Assembly: GCA_964472545.1 (NCBI GenBank)
Contig: CAYYNP010000154.1
Coordinates: forward strand, 1-23,169
Length of the DNA stretch: 23,169 bases
Direction: 5' to 3'
DNA from: CAYYNP01 sp964472545
GTDB taxonomy: Bacteria > Planctomycetota > Planctomycetia > Pirellulales > Thermoguttaceae
The notes beneath the pieces were generated by a model. The model saw only the letters and a list, made by a program, of their open reading frames with translations, searched no databases and was not told the origin of the DNA. Shown piece by piece: positions 8,212-17,027 of this stretch. Each line of letters opens with the position of its first letter. Position 1 is the first letter of the stretch. The position numbers and the translations under genes are program-made.

Positions 8212-10938
8212 TCATTGCTCGCCGCACGTCTTCGCGGCATCCGGCTTGGCAGGAGTCAACGTGATTTCCACGTCGGGCATCTCGTCGAAGAACAACAGCC
8301 GAAACGGCTTGGCCCCTTCGGCCTCAATGGTCACCCCTCCCCCTCCCGTCGAAAACGGCCCGGGTTGCTCGCCCCGCGGCCGGGCGTACACGGCAGAGAT
8401 TTCGGCGAGAAACACAAATCGGCCGGTCGTCTCGCAATACATGAACGGAAGCGGATCCCGCCGATGCTGCGGCGCCAGCATGCGGTTCGCCGGGTCGCAT
8501 GCCCGTACGCCGCGGGCCGGCCGTCCATTCGGCATGACGATCTTGCCCGTAACGATCACTTCCACGTATCCATCGCCGTGCCCGCCGTAGAAGTTGGGGG
8601 GCATTCTCCGACGATCGCCACCGCTCATGCACGAAGGCGGGCGGAATTCGACGGGCTTGCCTTCGGCGACTTGGATTATCTCTCCGGTGATCCGCCCACA
8701 GGCCCTGGCGCATCCTTCCAGGAATAGCCGGTCTCGCGACTCGGCGGCGGCGATTCGCACGTCGAGAACGGGCAGATGCCGCTTGTCGCCCGACCACGCC
8801 ATGACCGTGGAGGGCAGGTCCGGGTGGTCCAAGATGGCCTGCCGCAGCGCGGCGGATTCCTTGTCGGTCAGAGAGACGACGTGACGCAGCGTCCGGGCGT
8901 TGATATCGGAAACCGCGGCGGGATTGGCTTGCAGGAACTTCAGAGCGAGAACGGGAAAGGGCACCAGCATGCTGAGTACTTTGGCCGCCAGCCACCGATC
9001 GTCACCCACACGCAACTCGGCAAGTCGCGGCGCCTCGTTGTGATCGATACCGAGCCGCGACAATGCACCGACGGTCGAAGCGACCGCGGCCCTAGGCTGG
9101 TCGTTGCGCACCACGTCCAGCAGAGCGTGCTTTGCCGGCAAAGCGGCCGTGCCGAATCGCGCCAAGGCGCGGGCGGCCTCCGAGCGGACCTCCGTTGCTT
9201 CGTGTCGGAGCGCCTGGCCCAGTGCCGTGGCGATCGGCCCCGTCTGGTTCTCAGAGCGTCCGAGCGCCTTGGCAGCCGCGACTGCTACCGGCGCGTCTTT
9301 CGCGTCGAGGGCTTCACACAAGAGCCGGATACCTTCGTCGCCACAGCCGAGCAAACTCAGGCCGGCATTCTCCCGGACGTCTTCCGATTCGTCCGCAAGC
9401 ATCCGTGCCAAGTGAGCGGGCACGTCTTTGGAGTCGGCAGCCACGCTGCCCAGGGCCTGCACGACACTTCCCCGTACTTCGGCCTCTTCGTCTTCAAGTG
9501 CCGCCAGCAACTCGGCAACGGCAGGCTTCGCTGGCGGGCCAACATGCTCCAGCACTCTTGCCGCGCCGACACGTACGCGCGGCGACTTGTGTCCCAGTGC
9601 CGATCGCAACGTGCCGACCGCCTTCTTGGCTCGAGGGCCGATCCGTGCTAGTGCGCCTGCGGCTTCACCCGCGTTGGCATCATACTTGTACGTCAACGCC
9701 GCCACCAACGCAGAAACGGCCAAATCCACGTGCTCGTCGCTGACGCGGTTCTTCGCGGCGGCCGGGTCGTCGTGTCGGCCTGTGCCGTCCAGTGGTGATC
9801 GCATTTCTTCGCGTCGGTGGCTCGACGTGCCGCCGACAATACTCCCCAGCGCTCTGATGAGTTCCCCCGCGGGGATAAGGTCCCCGGCGTCGCTGGCCGG
9901 CGAGTCCGTACAGTGGTCGTTGAGCAGCCTGCAAATCGCCGGCACGGCCGGAGCTGCCCGATCGCCGATGTCACTCAATCCGCAAACGGCCCGAAAGCGT
10001 ATCACCCACTCGTCGTCCAGTGCCTCGATCAGCGCGGGCACGACGAGGTCCGATGCCCTGCAGCGCCCATCGGCGATCACCTGGACAGCAGCTTCCCGAA
10101 CTTGGGCATCGCGATCGCGCGTTGCCTTTACCAAGGCAGCGACAATGGCAGGCTGCTTCAAGCCCGACTCGCGCAGGGCGTCGGCGACGGCCGCGCGAAT
10201 GCCCGGACTCGGGTCATTCTCCAAGAGCCTCATCAATTCCGGCCCCTCGCCGCTGAGGGTCACGCCACACTTGTCCAAACCGATCACCGCCACCAACCGC
10301 ACGTGCCGATTGTCGTCCCGCAAGGCGGCCGTCAGTGCTGCCATGATCGGGGGAATATCGGTCTCGAACTCCTCGCAAAAGCGGTTCTCCCAGACGATCC
10401 ACCAGAGTTGACCGGCGGCCGCCAATCGCCGATCCGCATCGGCGTGCTTCAGATCGGCCAGGAATTCGGCGGAACGGGCCTTGTCAGCAGGAGCGATCTT
10501 CACCAGCGTCTGCATCGCTCGCTGAACCAAGGAGCGTGATTCTGCTTTGAGCAGCTTCCGCAGCGCCGGAGTCGCGGCCGAAGCCGTGGGTCCCATGCGC
10601 TCGAGTGCCCAGAAGGCGTCGCCGCGCTTCCAAGGGTCGTCGAGCTGCCCGACGAGTTCTCGGACTCTGGCGGAAATCTCCTCCGGGTCCGTCAATTCCT
10701 CCTCGCGTTCCCTGTCGCTGGCGAGATGCTCCAGGGCCTGCCGGAGGCGATCGTCAATGCTCGATTCCGGGACCGGCGGGCGCTGCTTGTCGTCCGGTGC
10801 CAGTTGGCCGGCCGTCGTAGATTGCCGTAGCTCCGGCGGCTGTTTGTCCTGGCACGCGGCGTTGGCGGATCGCTCGGCAAATCCGCTGCCGACGACACTC
10901 GCTGCTACGATCGCGCTCAGAATACGGTCGATTCTCAT
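8212..10938 (-). CDS. Secreted HEAT-repeat protein with C-terminal beta domain
   Basis: The 908-residue protein starts with a signal peptide (MRIDRILSAIVAASVVGSGF, cleavage likely after ANA near residue 28). Residues ~95-740 contain about a dozen HEAT-type helical repeats, recognisable by recurring forms such as VRxxAxxALxxIGP. The last ~165 residues are different: Cys- and Gly-containing, with strands (VEVIVTGKIVMPNGRPARGV) that resemble a carboxypeptidase-regulatory or transthyretin-like fold. HEAT arrays bind proteins; no catalytic motif was seen. The start was chosen because a strong AAGGAGG lies just before this ATG and a signal peptide follows; a frame extension to 11031 lacks both. The multiheme protein gene lies upstream on the same strand, 157 bases away, so the two may be co-transcribed and act together outside the cytoplasm. 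The partner is unknown. Confidence 0.72.
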   Translation of the reverse strand: MRIDRILSAIVAASVVGSGFAERSANAACQDKQPPELRQSTTAGQLAPDDKQRPPVPESSIDDRLRQALEHLASDREREEELTDPEEISARVRELVGQLDDPWKRGDAFWALERMGPTASAATPALRKLLKAESRSLVQRAMQTLVKIAPADKARSAEFLADLKHADADRRLAAAGQLWWIVWENRFCEEFETDIPPIMAALTAALRDDNRHVRLVAVIGLDKCGVTLSGEGPELMRLLENDPSPGIRAAVADALRESGLKQPAIVAALVKATRDRDAQVREAAVQVIADGRCRASDLVVPALIEALDDEWVIRFRAVCGLSDIGDRAAPAVPAICRLLNDHCTDSPASDAGDLIPAGELIRALGSIVGGTSSHRREEMRSPLDGTGRHDDPAAAKNRVSDEHVDLAVSALVAALTYKYDANAGEAAGALARIGPRAKKAVGTLRSALGHKSPRVRVGAARVLEHVGPPAKPAVAELLAALEDEEAEVRGSVVQALGSVAADSKDVPAHLARMLADESEDVRENAGLSLLGCGDEGIRLLCEALDAKDAPVAVAAAKALGRSENQTGPIATALGQALRHEATEVRSEAARALARFGTAALPAKHALLDVVRNDQPRAAVASTVGALSRLGIDHNEAPRLAELRVGDDRWLAAKVLSMLVPFPVLALKFLQANPAAVSDINARTLRHVVSLTDKESAALRQAILDHPDLPSTVMAWSGDKRHLPVLDVRIAAAESRDRLFLEGCARACGRITGEIIQVAEGKPVEFRPPSCMSGGDRRRMPPNFYGGHGDGYVEVIVTGKIVMPNGRPARGVRACDPANRMLAPQHRRDPLPFMYCETTGRFVFLAEISAVYARPRGEQPGPFSTGGGGVTIEAEGAKPFRLLFFDEMPDVEITLTPAKPDAAKTCGEQ

Positions 10939-11095
10939 GGGCCACCTCCTTCGCCAAGACCTAGAGGCATGAACTCCGAGCCCAACACGTCCACACGTTA
11001 GGACCACCATTCCGTGTACCCCAACTCGCAAGCCGGCGACAAACGCGTGGCAAGTCCCGCATGCTGCCCGAAGAAGGGGCGCCGCAACGGCCGTT

Positions 11096-14000
11096 TCACT
11101 CCGGCAGCCAGTGGACCGTCAGGAAGACCAGGCCGTCGGCGAGTTCCCGCCCGTCGGCCGTCCGCAGGCCCCTCAGTTCAACGCGAACCAACCGTGGCGT
11201 GACGTGGCGATCGGTCTTCAGGTGCAGCGTTCGGCCGTCGTCGGAGAGCGTGATCTGACGGACCGGGACGTCCTCGTGGGCGATTTCCGGCGAGGCGTAG
11301 TCGCCCTTGTTCTCGTGCCACCAACGATGCACCTGCCGACAGACTTCCGGCGTGACCGAAGCCGGATCGGCGGCGTCGGTCAGTGTGACGTCGAATCCGT
11401 CGGCCGTAGCCCGGGCTTCGGCCACGGCGAACGTCACCGGGCCGGTGTAAGTGATCTTGTAGATCCCGCCGCGGCCCGGGCCGCCGTACCAGCCCTGGTC
11501 GCACATGAAGCCGACGTACATTGCCCCGTCCGGCCCGAAGACGATCTCGGTCGGGCCCGCGTCGGTGCCGGTGAAGAACGGATAGCAGGAACCCTGCCGC
11601 TTTTCGCCCACGGGGTAATCGGTCCAGCGGACGACCTGATTGGTGTTGTAGTCGGCCGAAAAGCCCTGGTCCTGAAACGGCCCGAAGGGCACCGGCGACT
11701 CGGCGAAGTCCATGCCGTTGAGCGCCTTGCACCACGGATAGGGCGTTCGCACCACCGGCCAACGGACCTTGCTCACGTCCGGTTCTAGGAATCCGTAATG
11801 GGCCCCTTCGACGATCTCGTGGATGCCGCAGGTGTAGTTGTAGTGGCCCTGGTTGATGTTGAAGTACATCCGTCCGTGGCGATCTTCGGCGAAGCCGAAC
11901 TGGAACCGCAGCCCCGTGCCCACCTTCATGGTGCGTCCGTCGGGCGTGATCTTGAGCATGTCGCCGCGAAGGTGGTAGCCGGGCGGCTTGCCGCCGGGAC
12001 GATAGACGTACGGCGTGCTGTTGCCGCCGTAGAGGTTGCCGTCCTTGTCGCGCGTGAGCCCGAAGAACCAGTCGTTCTGGTGCGTGGAGCAATCCCACAG
12101 AGAACTCAGCAGTTCGTACGAATCGGCCACGTCGTCGCCGTTGGTGTCGCGGATGCGATAGACGGCGCCCGGGGCGGTGACGTAGATCTCGCCGTCGTAA
12201 ACGCGCAGGTTGGTGATCTGCTGTAACGTGCCGCCGAAGTAGCGGTAGCTGTCCGGCAGGCCGTCGCCGTCGGTGTCGTCGGCGATCCGCAACTCGCCGT
12301 CGTAGCCGCCCACCAGCAACTTGCCGCGATAGAAGTTCAGTCCGCAAACCAGGAACTCCTCTTCCAACGGCAGCCGCTCGACGCGAAAACCCGGCGGAAC
12401 GGCCAACGTCCGCGACTGGCCCAACTCGGCCACTTCAACCGGATAGCCGACGTAGCTCGGCTTCTTGGGATCCTGCAACACGACGTTTTCCGGCGGCTTC
12501 GGCCAGCGGCGCGGCGGACCGGCGGCGATTGGGCCGTCGCCGGCGATCTCGGCCGTCTGCCAGATGAGTTCAAGCGGCCGGTCGCTGCCGGAATTGGGTA
12601 ACAACACGGCCATCCGCCCCTCGCCCGGCTGCACGATCGGATCGTAACGCTTCGTCGCGTCCATTGGCAGATCGTCGGTCGGCGGCTGTTCGACCGGATA
12701 GGTGATCGACTCCGGCGGCGCGATCCAACGGGCCGACTCGCCCGCCACACGCGTAACCCAACGGCGGCCGGCGTCGGTCTGAATCGTCACCGACGGGAAG
12801 TCGGCAACCGGCAGCGTCTTCTCGGCGAGGCGGTCGCCTAGCGAAGTCTTGCCTTCGATACCGCCGAGCGACTGTTGCACGATCGCGTCGTACGCCGCCG
12901 GCACGCCGCGAATACGGATCGTCCGCGTGGTGCCGTCGCGCCCCGGGCCGACCGGGTTCGGCTCGATCAGTTCGCTCACATGGACCCAAGCCTCGGGTTC
13001 GTACGTACCGGTTCGCTCGCCGGGGGCACGAAGCCGATAGTCGATCTGCACGGCCCGGCCGATGAGCGTCACGCGGCCGACGAACCCAAAACGTTCACGC
13101 CAGAGTGCGGGGCCGATCCAGTTGCCGGTAGCCTTCTCACGAAAGACGATCGGCGGGCCGTTGTCGTGGCTGAGCCATGTGGCCGCGGCGACCGGCTCCC
13201 ACCAGTGCTGGGCTCCGTGGCGTCCGGCCTCGTTGAGGAATCCGCCCTTCCACACGGCCCGCCAGGCGACCCGCTCGAAGTCGAAGGCCAACGAATTGCG
13301 ATTGGAGAAGCCGATCGCTACCGCGCGGGTCAGGCCGGGATAGCCGCGGACCTGGCCCTGCACGACCATCGGGCGCAACCCGGCCACCTGCACTGCCGTG
13401 GTCCCCTCGGCCAGCATCTTCTTGATCGACGCGGCCGGCGTGTGCTTGAGGAACTGCCAGACGGTCTCAGTCTGCACAAGCAGGTCCTCGCCGGCGATCT
13501 TGGTGGCCGGCACGTTGAAAGCAGGCATGGGCGTGGTGGGAAGGATGCGGGCCGGGTCGGCCAGCCAGCGATGATACCAGTCACGGTCCACGCGGCGATG
13601 CATCATCGTTAGGTCCGGTGCCGACGTCTCGCTGCTCGACGGCGTCTTGCCCACGTAGTGGCAATTCACGCAGCTAAACCCTCGGCCGCTGAGGAGTTGC
13701 CCGGCGGTGGCAGGCAGCGCCGTCGGCAGGCGGTGCGGGCGTGGGGCCTTGGCGTCGGGAATGACGTCGGCGGTGGCCAAGCGGTCGGCAATCGCCTCGC
13801 GCTCGGCGTCACTCAGCGCAAAACCGGGCATCCGCACCTTCAGCCACGGCCGAGCGCTGGGAGCATTGCCGGCCAATGCCAACAGCATCCATTCGCGACG
13901 CAGCCGCGCACCGACGCCGCTAAGGTCCGGCGGCGTCAGCGCCACCTGGTCGGCCGTTTTCTCCTCGGCCGCATACCGCAACACGGCCCGGCTGAGGGCT

Positions 14001-16414
14001 TCGCCGCCACTGCCGTCGCGTACGTGGCACTGTCGGCAACCGAATCGATGGTCGATCGTTCGTTGGGCCAACTCTTGCGGCCCGACGCACGAGGCCTGCT
14101 CGGGACGGACGGCCAGGAACTCCGCCACGGCCACGCGATCGGCCACCGGCAACGTGAATTGCGGTGAAGTCGAGGCGATGCGGCCCGATCGCAGGCATCC
14201 GGCCGACGCGTCGGTATCGACTCCCAATCGCGAGATCGGCGGCGTCTGGGCGTCGGCTTCCGTGATGAGATGACACGCGGCACAGTTACGTTGTTCGACG
14301 ATCTCTTTACCCCGGGCGACGAGTTCTGCCGGGTGTGCCGCAGCGGTGGCCGGCTCGGCCGACGCCGATTCACTTCGGCCGAACGTCGCCAGATAGGCAG
14401 CCAAGCGCTCCGCGTCGATCGGCTTCAGGGCGAAATCGGGCATTCCGCCTTCGGGGTGCCAGCCAAGCGGGTCGAGCAGGAATTGACGCAAAACGTCCTG
14501 CGGCCATTTGGCCCCCACGTCGGCCAGAGTCGGAGCCAGTGTGGGATCCACGCCGTCGGGCTCCTCCGGCGCATGGCACGCCGCGCAACCGAGTTCGCTG
14601 AACCGCCGCCGGCCGTGCTGAATCTGCTCGTCCCGCTCGGCGTCGGAAACACCCGCTAATTCTGGCCCCGGCGCGATTTCCTTCGGCGGTGTCAGGCTCG
14701 CCAGATAGGCCACCACGGCCGGCACCGCCGCGTCGATCTGCTCGGCCGTGCCGCCGAGGGCCGGCATGGTGGTCTGCGGACGTACGGCCTGCGGATCGCG
14801 CAGCCAACGGTCAAGATACTCACGGTCGGCCCGGGAAGCGAATCCCAAAGGCGCCGCCGGACGACGTTCCGCCGCAACGCCCGAGATTGCGTGACACCGC
14901 CGGCAACCGTATCGCTCGACGACCACGCGCCCCCGATCGTGCATCAACCGCATGGCGTCGGCCGACAGGGCGGCTGCGTCGTGGACCAGGTATCGCGGAT
15001 TGACGCCCTCCGGGGCGAAATGGTCGCTCTCCCATACCAACTGCAAACGTTCGGCGGCGGAGCCCTCGGCGGCCGCGTGCTCCACGCGAATCGGGTGATA
15101 TCCGCGCCGCAAGACGATCGGCTCTCGATCGAGTGGACTTCCCGGATCGCAGACCTTCTGTTCGCCGATCCAAACGCTGCCCTCTTCCCGGCCTCGCAGT
15201 CCGAATCGATAGGTTCCATCACGTTCCACCCGCACCTGGCCGCTCCACTGGGCCGAGAACGCGCCCGCCGCCAGGCGGTCATCGGGCGCGCCGCCGGAGA
15301 AATCGAAGGCCACGGACGGATCGACCCGCACGCAGGCCGGCTTCTCGGCCGACGCGTCGGCAGCGTATCGCGCAACCAGGCCACGCTGAAGCCCCGTGCG
15401 CGACGCTGCCTGCAAACGATACCACTGGCGATAGGCGGCACCCACCACGTCGGCGTCGGCTGCACCGTCGAACACGGCCACTCCGAACCGGACCGAAAGC
15501 GTCTTGCCCGGTTCGAGCTTCAGCGGCTCGCTGCCCACGCCAAGGGTTGCCGAGAGATACGCAAACGGGGGCGTCTCCCCCATGGTAAACCACTCGGTCG
15601 GATGCCGTGGATTGCTTGGAGCGTCGAACATGGCCACGGTCGCCTTGGACTGCGGGCCGGTCGGGGCCGTGTAGGCGCTCCAAGCGGCACGCTTGCCGTT
15701 GGTTCGCTCGACGCCCGTGCCGCCGACGGCGTTGAAGTGCATGCCGGCAGTATCCATCGGCTCGATCAGCCGCATGCCGAGGCCTTCGTACGTTGCCCCG
15801 CTGATCGTCAATGCCTCGAAGGCGTCTTCGCCCGGCGTGAAATCGGCCTGCCAGACGAGCATTTGTGGGCCGTTGCCCACGGCGGCCGGAATCGTCAGCG
15901 TACGCACCTCTTCAAGGATGTAGTCACCCTCGGCGGTCTCCCAGATGAGTTGCTCGCGCAGCACGGCCCGCTCTCGGCCGCCGAACGAGTCGATCCGCAG
16001 GTCGATCCACTGCTCGTGGATCTGCCGCCCGCAATCGTCGTTCTCCGACCAGAAGTCCGCACCGTCGATGTTCAGGGCGAACATCAGACCGTGGTGGTGT
16101 GGGTGGTCGGCCGGGGCGTCGCGGAGAACGTTCGTGCCGCCGGGCGAAGCCATCTCGGCGACGTACGGTTTGCCGGGCACGCCAAGGTATCGATAACCAA
16201 CCAGCACGCGGTCGCCCTGCTTGACGAGGATCTCCTCTTGCCGGCGAACGATCGAGAGCACGTCGCCGGAGATCGTTGCCGCGGCAGAGGACTCTTCCGC
16301 GGGCGATTCGGGAATGGAAGCCGAGGCCGAACCCGTGCAGCACAGGACCGAGGCGAGGACAAGCGGTAGGAAGAAGGAAGGCGAGATTATTGAGACCGGC
16401 GACCAAAGTTGCAT
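11096..16414 (-). CDS. Giant secreted DUF6807 / PA14-like / five-heme cytochrome c / sorbosone-dehydrogenase-like protein
   Basis: The 1772-residue protein has a signal peptide (about 1-33, ending ASVLCCTGSASA). Domains in order: DUF6807 at ~45-335 (signature HPHHHGLMFALNIDGADFW; old name 'methane oxygenase PmoA' is a misnomer), a PA14-like beta domain at ~345-478, five c-type heme sites CxxCH at 504, 610, 711, 793 and 915, a beta-rich domain at ~1010-1230 of the type seen in such cytochromes (GGFL near 1057-1060), a propeller like sorbosone/PQQ-type dehydrogenases at ~1338-1658 and an Ig-like tail. Likely Met ligands are 550, 658, 862 and 963; the third heme has none at the equivalent place. 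It should act in the periplasm, perhaps oxidising a sugar and passing electrons through the hemes; the substrate is unknown. Calcium-type loops (DTDGDGLPD at 1380-1388, DTNGDD) occur in the propeller. The ATG at 16414 begins the signal peptide; the frame runs further upstream without coding character. Confidence 0.8.
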   Translation of the reverse strand: MQLWSPVSIISPSFFLPLVLASVLCCTGSASASIPESPAEESSAAATISGDVLSIVRRQEEILVKQGDRVLVGYRYLGVPGKPYVAEMASPGGTNVLRDAPADHPHHHGLMFALNIDGADFWSENDDCGRQIHEQWIDLRIDSFGGRERAVLREQLIWETAEGDYILEEVRTLTIPAAVGNGPQMLVWQADFTPGEDAFEALTISGATYEGLGMRLIEPMDTAGMHFNAVGGTGVERTNGKRAAWSAYTAPTGPQSKATVAMFDAPSNPRHPTEWFTMGETPPFAYLSATLGVGSEPLKLEPGKTLSVRFGVAVFDGAADADVVGAAYRQWYRLQAASRTGLQRGLVARYAADASAEKPACVRVDPSVAFDFSGGAPDDRLAAGAFSAQWSGQVRVERDGTYRFGLRGREEGSVWIGEQKVCDPGSPLDREPIVLRRGYHPIRVEHAAAEGSAAERLQLVWESDHFAPEGVNPRYLVHDAAALSADAMRLMHDRGRVVVERYGCRRCHAISGVAAERRPAAPLGFASRADREYLDRWLRDPQAVRPQTTMPALGGTAEQIDAAVPAVVAYLASLTPPKEIAPGPELAGVSDAERDEQIQHGRRRFSELGCAACHAPEEPDGVDPTLAPTLADVGAKWPQDVLRQFLLDPLGWHPEGGMPDFALKPIDAERLAAYLATFGRSESASAEPATAAAHPAELVARGKEIVEQRNCAACHLITEADAQTPPISRLGVDTDASAGCLRSGRIASTSPQFTLPVADRVAVAEFLAVRPEQASCVGPQELAQRTIDHRFGCRQCHVRDGSGGEALSRAVLRYAAEEKTADQVALTPPDLSGVGARLRREWMLLALAGNAPSARPWLKVRMPGFALSDAEREAIADRLATADVIPDAKAPRPHRLPTALPATAGQLLSGRGFSCVNCHYVGKTPSSSETSAPDLTMMHRRVDRDWYHRWLADPARILPTTPMPAFNVPATKIAGEDLLVQTETVWQFLKHTPAASIKKMLAEGTTAVQVAGLRPMVVQGQVRGYPGLTRAVAIGFSNRNSLAFDFERVAWRAVWKGGFLNEAGRHGAQHWWEPVAAATWLSHDNGPPIVFREKATGNWIGPALWRERFGFVGRVTLIGRAVQIDYRLRAPGERTGTYEPEAWVHVSELIEPNPVGPGRDGTTRTIRIRGVPAAYDAIVQQSLGGIEGKTSLGDRLAEKTLPVADFPSVTIQTDAGRRWVTRVAGESARWIAPPESITYPVEQPPTDDLPMDATKRYDPIVQPGEGRMAVLLPNSGSDRPLELIWQTAEIAGDGPIAAGPPRRWPKPPENVVLQDPKKPSYVGYPVEVAELGQSRTLAVPPGFRVERLPLEEEFLVCGLNFYRGKLLVGGYDGELRIADDTDGDGLPDSYRYFGGTLQQITNLRVYDGEIYVTAPGAVYRIRDTNGDDVADSYELLSSLWDCSTHQNDWFFGLTRDKDGNLYGGNSTPYVYRPGGKPPGYHLRGDMLKITPDGRTMKVGTGLRFQFGFAEDRHGRMYFNINQGHYNYTCGIHEIVEGAHYGFLEPDVSKVRWPVVRTPYPWCKALNGMDFAESPVPFGPFQDQGFSADYNTNQVVRWTDYPVGEKRQGSCYPFFTGTDAGPTEIVFGPDGAMYVGFMCDQGWYGGPGRGGIYKITYTGPVTFAVAEARATADGFDVTLTDAADPASVTPEVCRQVHRWWHENKGDYASPEIAHEDVPVRQITLSDDGRTLHLKTDRHVTPRLVRVELRGLRTADGRELADGLVFLTVHWLPE

Positions 16415-16621
16415 CGTCGTGTTCCCTGGTGAGGATTGGTAAGCTGCCCAGTCTATCGTAGCTGAAGCCCACATACGAGTCCACGCAATCCAGCCCCTTT
16501 GGGGGGGAACGTCGCATGCGAGTGCATGCCTGCGAGGGTCATTCTGCGGTAATCGCGGGATGGAACGACCGAAACCACGTCGCCGCGCGGGAGAAACTGC
16601 TTTCCAGGACGCCGTAACCAG

Positions 16622-16655
16622 ACTATCTTGACACAATCGGCCAACTATCTTGGCC
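16622..16655. promoter_or_regulatory. Possible operator: 22-base-spaced direct repeat plus palindrome
   Basis: ACTATCTTG occurs at 16622-16630 and again at 16644-16652, exactly 22 bases apart, about two helical turns, so both copies face the same side of DNA. The second copy lies in a perfect palindrome, GGCCAA at 16639-16644 and TTGGCC at 16650-16655 around CTATC. A consensus TTGACA lies at 16628-16633, but no -10 box is correctly spaced from it on this strand. A regulator binding site for csrA or the divergent multiheme gene is inferred. Confidence 0.4.
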
Positions 16656-16673
16656 CGAGGCCGGTTCTTGCCC

Positions 16674-16702
16674 TTGAAAGCCGGTGCTAGCACTGCTATC
16701 GT
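16674..16702 (+). promoter_or_regulatory. Candidate sigma70-like promoter for csrA
   Basis: TTGAAA at 16674-16679 and TATCGT at 16697-16702 are separated by 17 bases. The -35 box matches in 5 of 6 positions, the -10 box in 4 of 6. It would give a leader of roughly 80 bases before csrA. The palindrome at 16639-16655 lies just upstream, where an activator would bind. Confidence 0.45.
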
Positions 16703-16792
16703 GGCAATTGAAATGGTGGGGCGGTAGGCGGGGTGTGCGCATTGGGCGCCCTTTGGTACTTCGCCGAGCGTTGCTCTCAACAGGACGGTACG

Positions 16793-16987
16793 ATGCTTGT
16801 TCTGTCGCGAAAGGTGGGTGAACGGATCCTCATCGGGGACGATATCGCCGTGACGGTCGTCCGCGTGGCCCAGGGCGTGGTGCGCATTGGCGTCGACGCC
16901 CCGCAAGACCTCGCGATTGTCCGGGAAGAAATCAAGGGCCGCCGGGAAGAGCCCCCCTCGGAGAAGGCTTCGGCCGCTCAATCATAA
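16793..16987 (+). CDS. csrA: Carbon storage regulator CsrA
   Basis: The 64-residue protein is a full-length CsrA, an RNA-binding dimer that recognises GGA motifs in hairpin loops and controls translation and mRNA stability. The N-terminus MLVLSRKVGERILIGDDI and the segment VRIGVDAPQDLAIVREEI match the family closely. The RNA-contacting Arg44 is present (VREEI, residues 43-47), as are Leu4 and Arg6. A short Glu/Lys/Ala-rich tail follows. AGGA at 16782-16785, seven bases before the ATG, supports the start; a GTG at 16733 would add 20 atypical residues. No fliW or flagellar gene is near, so the usual FliW-CsrA link cannot be seen in this window. It converges with ftsQ. Confidence 0.96.
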   Translation: MLVLSRKVGERILIGDDIAVTVVRVAQGVVRIGVDAPQDLAIVREEIKGRREEPPSEKASAAQS

Positions 16988-17005
16988 GTTGCCCAATCAT
17001 TGGTC

Positions 17006-17021
17006 GCCGCGTTCGTGCGGC
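17006..17021. terminator. Weak hairpin between the convergent csrA and ftsQ genes
   Basis: GCCGC and GCGGC surround GTTCGT, forming a 5-bp GC stem in the 40-base gap between the two stop codons. No T-tract follows on either strand, so an intrinsic terminator is only a possibility. Confidence 0.2.
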
Positions 17022-17027
17022 CGGCAG

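Larger units (their letters stand above)
16415..16792. other. Divergent intergenic region between the multiheme gene and csrA
   Basis: This 378-base spacer separates two outward-reading genes. Its right half holds the direct repeat/palindrome at 16622-16655 and the csrA promoter candidate. The left half (16415-16600) must hold the promoter for the multiheme gene, but no convincing -35/-10 pair was found there. Open frames across it look non-coding. Confidence 0.6.

Noticed and set aside
9428..10411. 327-codon Ser/Ala-rich frame opposite the HEAT-repeat gene
   Set aside because: It is low-complexity and antisense to clear HEAT repeats, with no start signal.
14891..16369. 492-codon open frame on the + strand opposite the multiheme gene
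   Set aside because: The minus-strand frame has clear DUF6807 and heme motifs; the plus-strand frame has none.
16453..16644. 63-codon frame on the - strand in the csrA upstream spacer
   Set aside because: It has no ribosome binding site or recognisable sequence, and overlaps likely regulatory DNA.
16628..16651. TTGACA as the csrA -35 box with TATCTT as -10
   Set aside because: The spacer would be only 12 bases; the pair at 16674/16697 has 17.
16415..16981. N-terminal extension of the multiheme protein to 16981
   Set aside because: It would run antisense through csrA, lacks coding character and would bury the signal peptide in the middle.
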